DNA from: Panorpa germanica
Lineage: Eukaryota; Arthropoda; Insecta; Mecoptera; Panorpidae
DNA length: 64,000 nt
Assembly: GCA_963678705.1 (NCBI GenBank)
Contig: OY783213.1
Location: forward strand, 16,806,451-16,870,450
Reading direction: 5' to 3'
The notes under the pieces: generated by a model
The model's input: only the letters and a program-made list of their open reading frames with translations
Told to the model about the DNA's origin: nothing
Databases searched by the model: none
Part shown: positions 61,309 through 64,000 of the stretch, piece by piece
How the letters are laid out: every line of letters begins with the position of its first letter
Numbering within the stretch: position 1 is the stretch's first letter
Program-made: the position numbers and the translations under genes

Positions 61309-62934
61309 AAGAACTCATTGAAAATATGAAAAAAGTATTAAGAGATCTATCCCCCAATACCAATCTCAGTTTGTTGCAAAAATTTGCAGACACCGTGAAT
61401 GTTCGTTCGTTATCTGTATGCCAATATTTTGCAGCAATTCTTTCGCTATATAACCTGTTGAATCCATCCATCCTTTTCTTCATATAATTCATTACGATTT
61501 AAAACTTTAACTTCCAATTTGATAGGCCAAGTTAATTCATTATGTTCAAAATCATTTCAGCAATTCGAAATCTACTTTTTAAAAAGAAGAGTAATTTATG
61601 TCACATTGCTAGCGAGCGAAAGTCAGGCACTTGGTCGTGCAAAAGGTCCATAATGCAAATAATTACGATCAGGTCGAAGGCGATAACAGTTACTGGCTGA
61701 GATAAACCGCGACGAATGATTTAACTTAAAAGTATTTAAAAAGTATTTCGAATTATTGTTAATTACCTAGTGGAGCGATAAATTAAGAAAACTGTAACGA
61801 TCTTATTCAGTGAATAACTAACACAGAAAACCTGTCAAATACTCAATCAGTGTTCTGCCCCTCCACCATAGTAGACACATTGTAAACTGAACATTTACGT
61901 GAGTTGATAATTGTTTGTTTTCATTTAGAAATGAATCCAACTAGACTCGGAAGCTATCTAGCCATATCAGGAAGTTGAAACGAAGCGATTACATGACGAA
62001 GTGGTTTTCGACAGGCCTGACCTACTATTCTTTATTTGGTGTTACTTATAATAAATATCTGTCTCATTAAATTCACTTAATGAAATAGATTATGTACAAG
62101 TCATTAGTGATTATATCATTTTCAATCATCAGCAAAATCATAGAAATATTGACAGTATTACATCATAAGAGTCTCAAAGAGTTCAGACGTTTACTTTAAC
62201 CTATCATGTATTCAGATTCGATCCTCAAACCAGTGTCAACAGTGTTTAGGATATATGAAAGAACAGCAAAAAATAAAAGGTGGGTCTTAAAGTATAGGGT
62301 TTTAGAAACAAAGTATAGGTATTAGGATTAGGACAAAAGAACCAATGTTAAATAAAAATTAATTAAGAAATAATATAGAACCTTACAAATAAGGCTTTTT
62401 GATGTTTCTATTTAATGAGTGACGTAAACAAAAGTTATTTGTATGTAATTTAAATTTCGCGGGTAAATTGCTTAGTTTGTTTAGGTGACCTCATGAGTCA
62501 CTATCTGTAGAATATGTTGCAGAATTTAGTCCTAAGTTAATTGACTCTAGTCTTTATATTTTGCCTCGGGTCTAGCATCGTCGATAAATAGTTTATGTGA
62601 TATAACACAACGCAACATAAATAAAAGTAAATGGAATAATGGTTTTTAGTACGCTTGACGATCTTAATTGAGTTTTAATCGATTTATATAGAAATTTAAG
62701 TCGTGATTTTGTTGTGAATACAGAAAACGGTAGCTATTCAAACATACAATGAAGAAGTAGACGGCAGTCGACACAGAGGAGCCGAACTGATCACATCTCA
62801 ACCAATAACAACTGGCCAATTCTCCAATACACTCAACCGATATACTGAGAATTTAATATTCCATCTATATAGTGAAATTCAATTACGGAACATCTTTCTA
62901 ATAAATTAAAAGCTAATATAATATGAATAATCGT
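61309..62934. other. A+T-rich non-coding stretch
   Basis: No supported gene. The 61-codon minus frame at 61307-61492 has no support. Confidence 0.5.
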
Positions 62935-63045
62935 GGAGTCAAAGGTCACACACGTCAGTTTGTTCACATTGATGGAAGCTGAGAGCTGGACCTGGGAGCT
63001 GAAGTAGGAGATGTGATACACCATCCACGTGGGGAGAGAGTCCTC
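62935..63045 (-). CDS. candidate exon-like coding island, 37 codons
   Basis: On the minus strand the frame reads EDSLPTWMVYHISYFSSQVQ then LSASINVNKLTCVTFDS. Third positions are mainly C or G, while both sides of the island are A+T-rich, a pattern typical of a coding exon. The frame is open from a GTG at 63061-63063 to about 62833, but only this part has coding-like codons. No clear acceptor precedes it; a weak donor-like GTGTGT lies inside (about 62953). The + strand has only short open pieces. Family not recognised. Confidence 0.3.
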
Positions 63046-63063
63046 ATTTCTCTTTTCTTGCAC

Positions 63064-64000
63064 ATTTTATATTTAATGTAAAATAATGTAGGTAACGAAT
63101 TATTTAATTAGTTTTGAATAATAGAAATTGAAATCAATCAAACCTGACACAACGTTCATGGGTTAATGGGCGATAAAAGTTGCTGCTAGGAAAGAAAAAA
63201 TGCGGAAGAGAATGAATTTGAAAGAAATGGACCTATAACTAAGTTCTGGGAAAAAATTATCGTAATATTGTATAACGAGTTTTTTTTGTAGCTTTTTGTT
63301 CAAGAATTCTTCATAAAATATCAGAATTTTCGGGAACTTCTATTTATATTGTCGTTTATTATTAACTGCTTAGCAAATTTGAAACAGATGTTTTTAATTG
63401 CATCATCCCTATTGCGATATATTATAGTGCGATGAACGAAAATCGCGTTGCATAAAAAGGTTTTTGAAAAATATTTCTCAAATTATAGAAAGGTCACTTG
63501 TGTTTATAATTGATTAAATACCCGTGTATGAGGTCAGCCGCGAACTGTTGAACTATATTATTAGTTTACCATATCACCGTTAGTTGTACCTTCAAAATAG
63601 ATTAAAAATAGAAGCTTAGATGCTGCGAGGAACTCTGAACCTGAAATGAAAAATTTAAATTTTAGCGTAGAGTAATCTCTATTCACATACCACTGTACTT
63701 AAGCCGCGCATTAAGATAATTCAAAGCAGTGAACTCGACTTAGGGAATTCAATGGGAATTATAGCCATGCTAAGTATTTTACGAAAAATATTTTGATAAC
63801 TAAACGTTCAAATTTTATGAGGTTTTATAAACTAAATCAATAATTAAAACAGTAATTAATATTTGATAAATAACTGAGATAAGTTCGTAGCCTTTATGTA
63901 AAGTAGAATAGATTTATATATCAGAAGCAGTGAGTACTATTGACTTCTCGAAATAAAGAAAGTTGAAGTGATGTTTTGTCGGTTCACTTGATTCATCCTT
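63064..64000. other. A+T-rich non-coding stretch to window end
   Basis: No gene, repeat or RNA feature was recognised. Confidence 0.5.

Overview
The window looks like nuclear DNA of an arthropod, most likely an insect. It is strongly A+T-rich, there is no operon-like gene packing, and it carries relics of mariner, Jockey-like LINE, tRNA-derived SINE and TTAA-target DNA-transposon families. The order cannot be fixed from the sequence; a large, repeat-rich genome such as a hemipteran's would fit, but that is inference. No complete protein-coding gene is visible. Most of the 64 kb reads as intergenic or intronic sequence. No rRNA gene, intact tRNA gene, CRISPR array, plasmid, phage or bacterial signal was seen.

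Layout. 1-5.8 kb: A+T-rich, with one degenerate coding-like block after a T-rich splice acceptor (2689-2880). 5.8-6.9 kb: a composite transposon locus, with the C-terminal end of a mariner transposase (6618-6897) beside a 628-bp block bounded by 16-bp perfect inverted repeats. 13-18 kb: a dispersed repeat, an inverted-terminal-repeat element with an internal 157-160-bp tandem duplication (13960-14476), and a 749-bp element flanked by TTAA (17323-18079). 21.2-22.9 kb: two G+C-richer islands with open frames. 28.3-28.5 kb: a compact MITE-like element. 35.8-36.1 kb: the 3' end of a Jockey-like reverse transcriptase ORF. 36.6-46.9 kb: several short coding-like islands on both strands, including two possible first coding exons on + (38844, 41368) and a possible internal exon on - (36620-36726). 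51.4-56.9 kb: more islands, a 5'-truncated SINE with a perfect 13-bp target-site duplication (52587-52789), and a candidate terminal exon on + with a poly(A) signal (56677-56918). 60.4 kb: a LINE zinc-knuckle fragment. 62.9-63.0 kb: a last coding-like island on -.

How the parts may relate. The + strand islands at 38.8, 41.4, 51.5 and 56.7 kb could belong to one long-intron gene. The donor phase at 41434 fits both the candidate exon near 51.5 kb and the terminal exon at 56677. This is a hypothesis from splice motifs and reading frame only. At this base composition a stop appears about every 13 codons, so isolated frames of 60-100 codons are expected by chance. Most long open frames here are treated as noise, and exon calls are given low confidence unless composition, splice motifs and frame agree.
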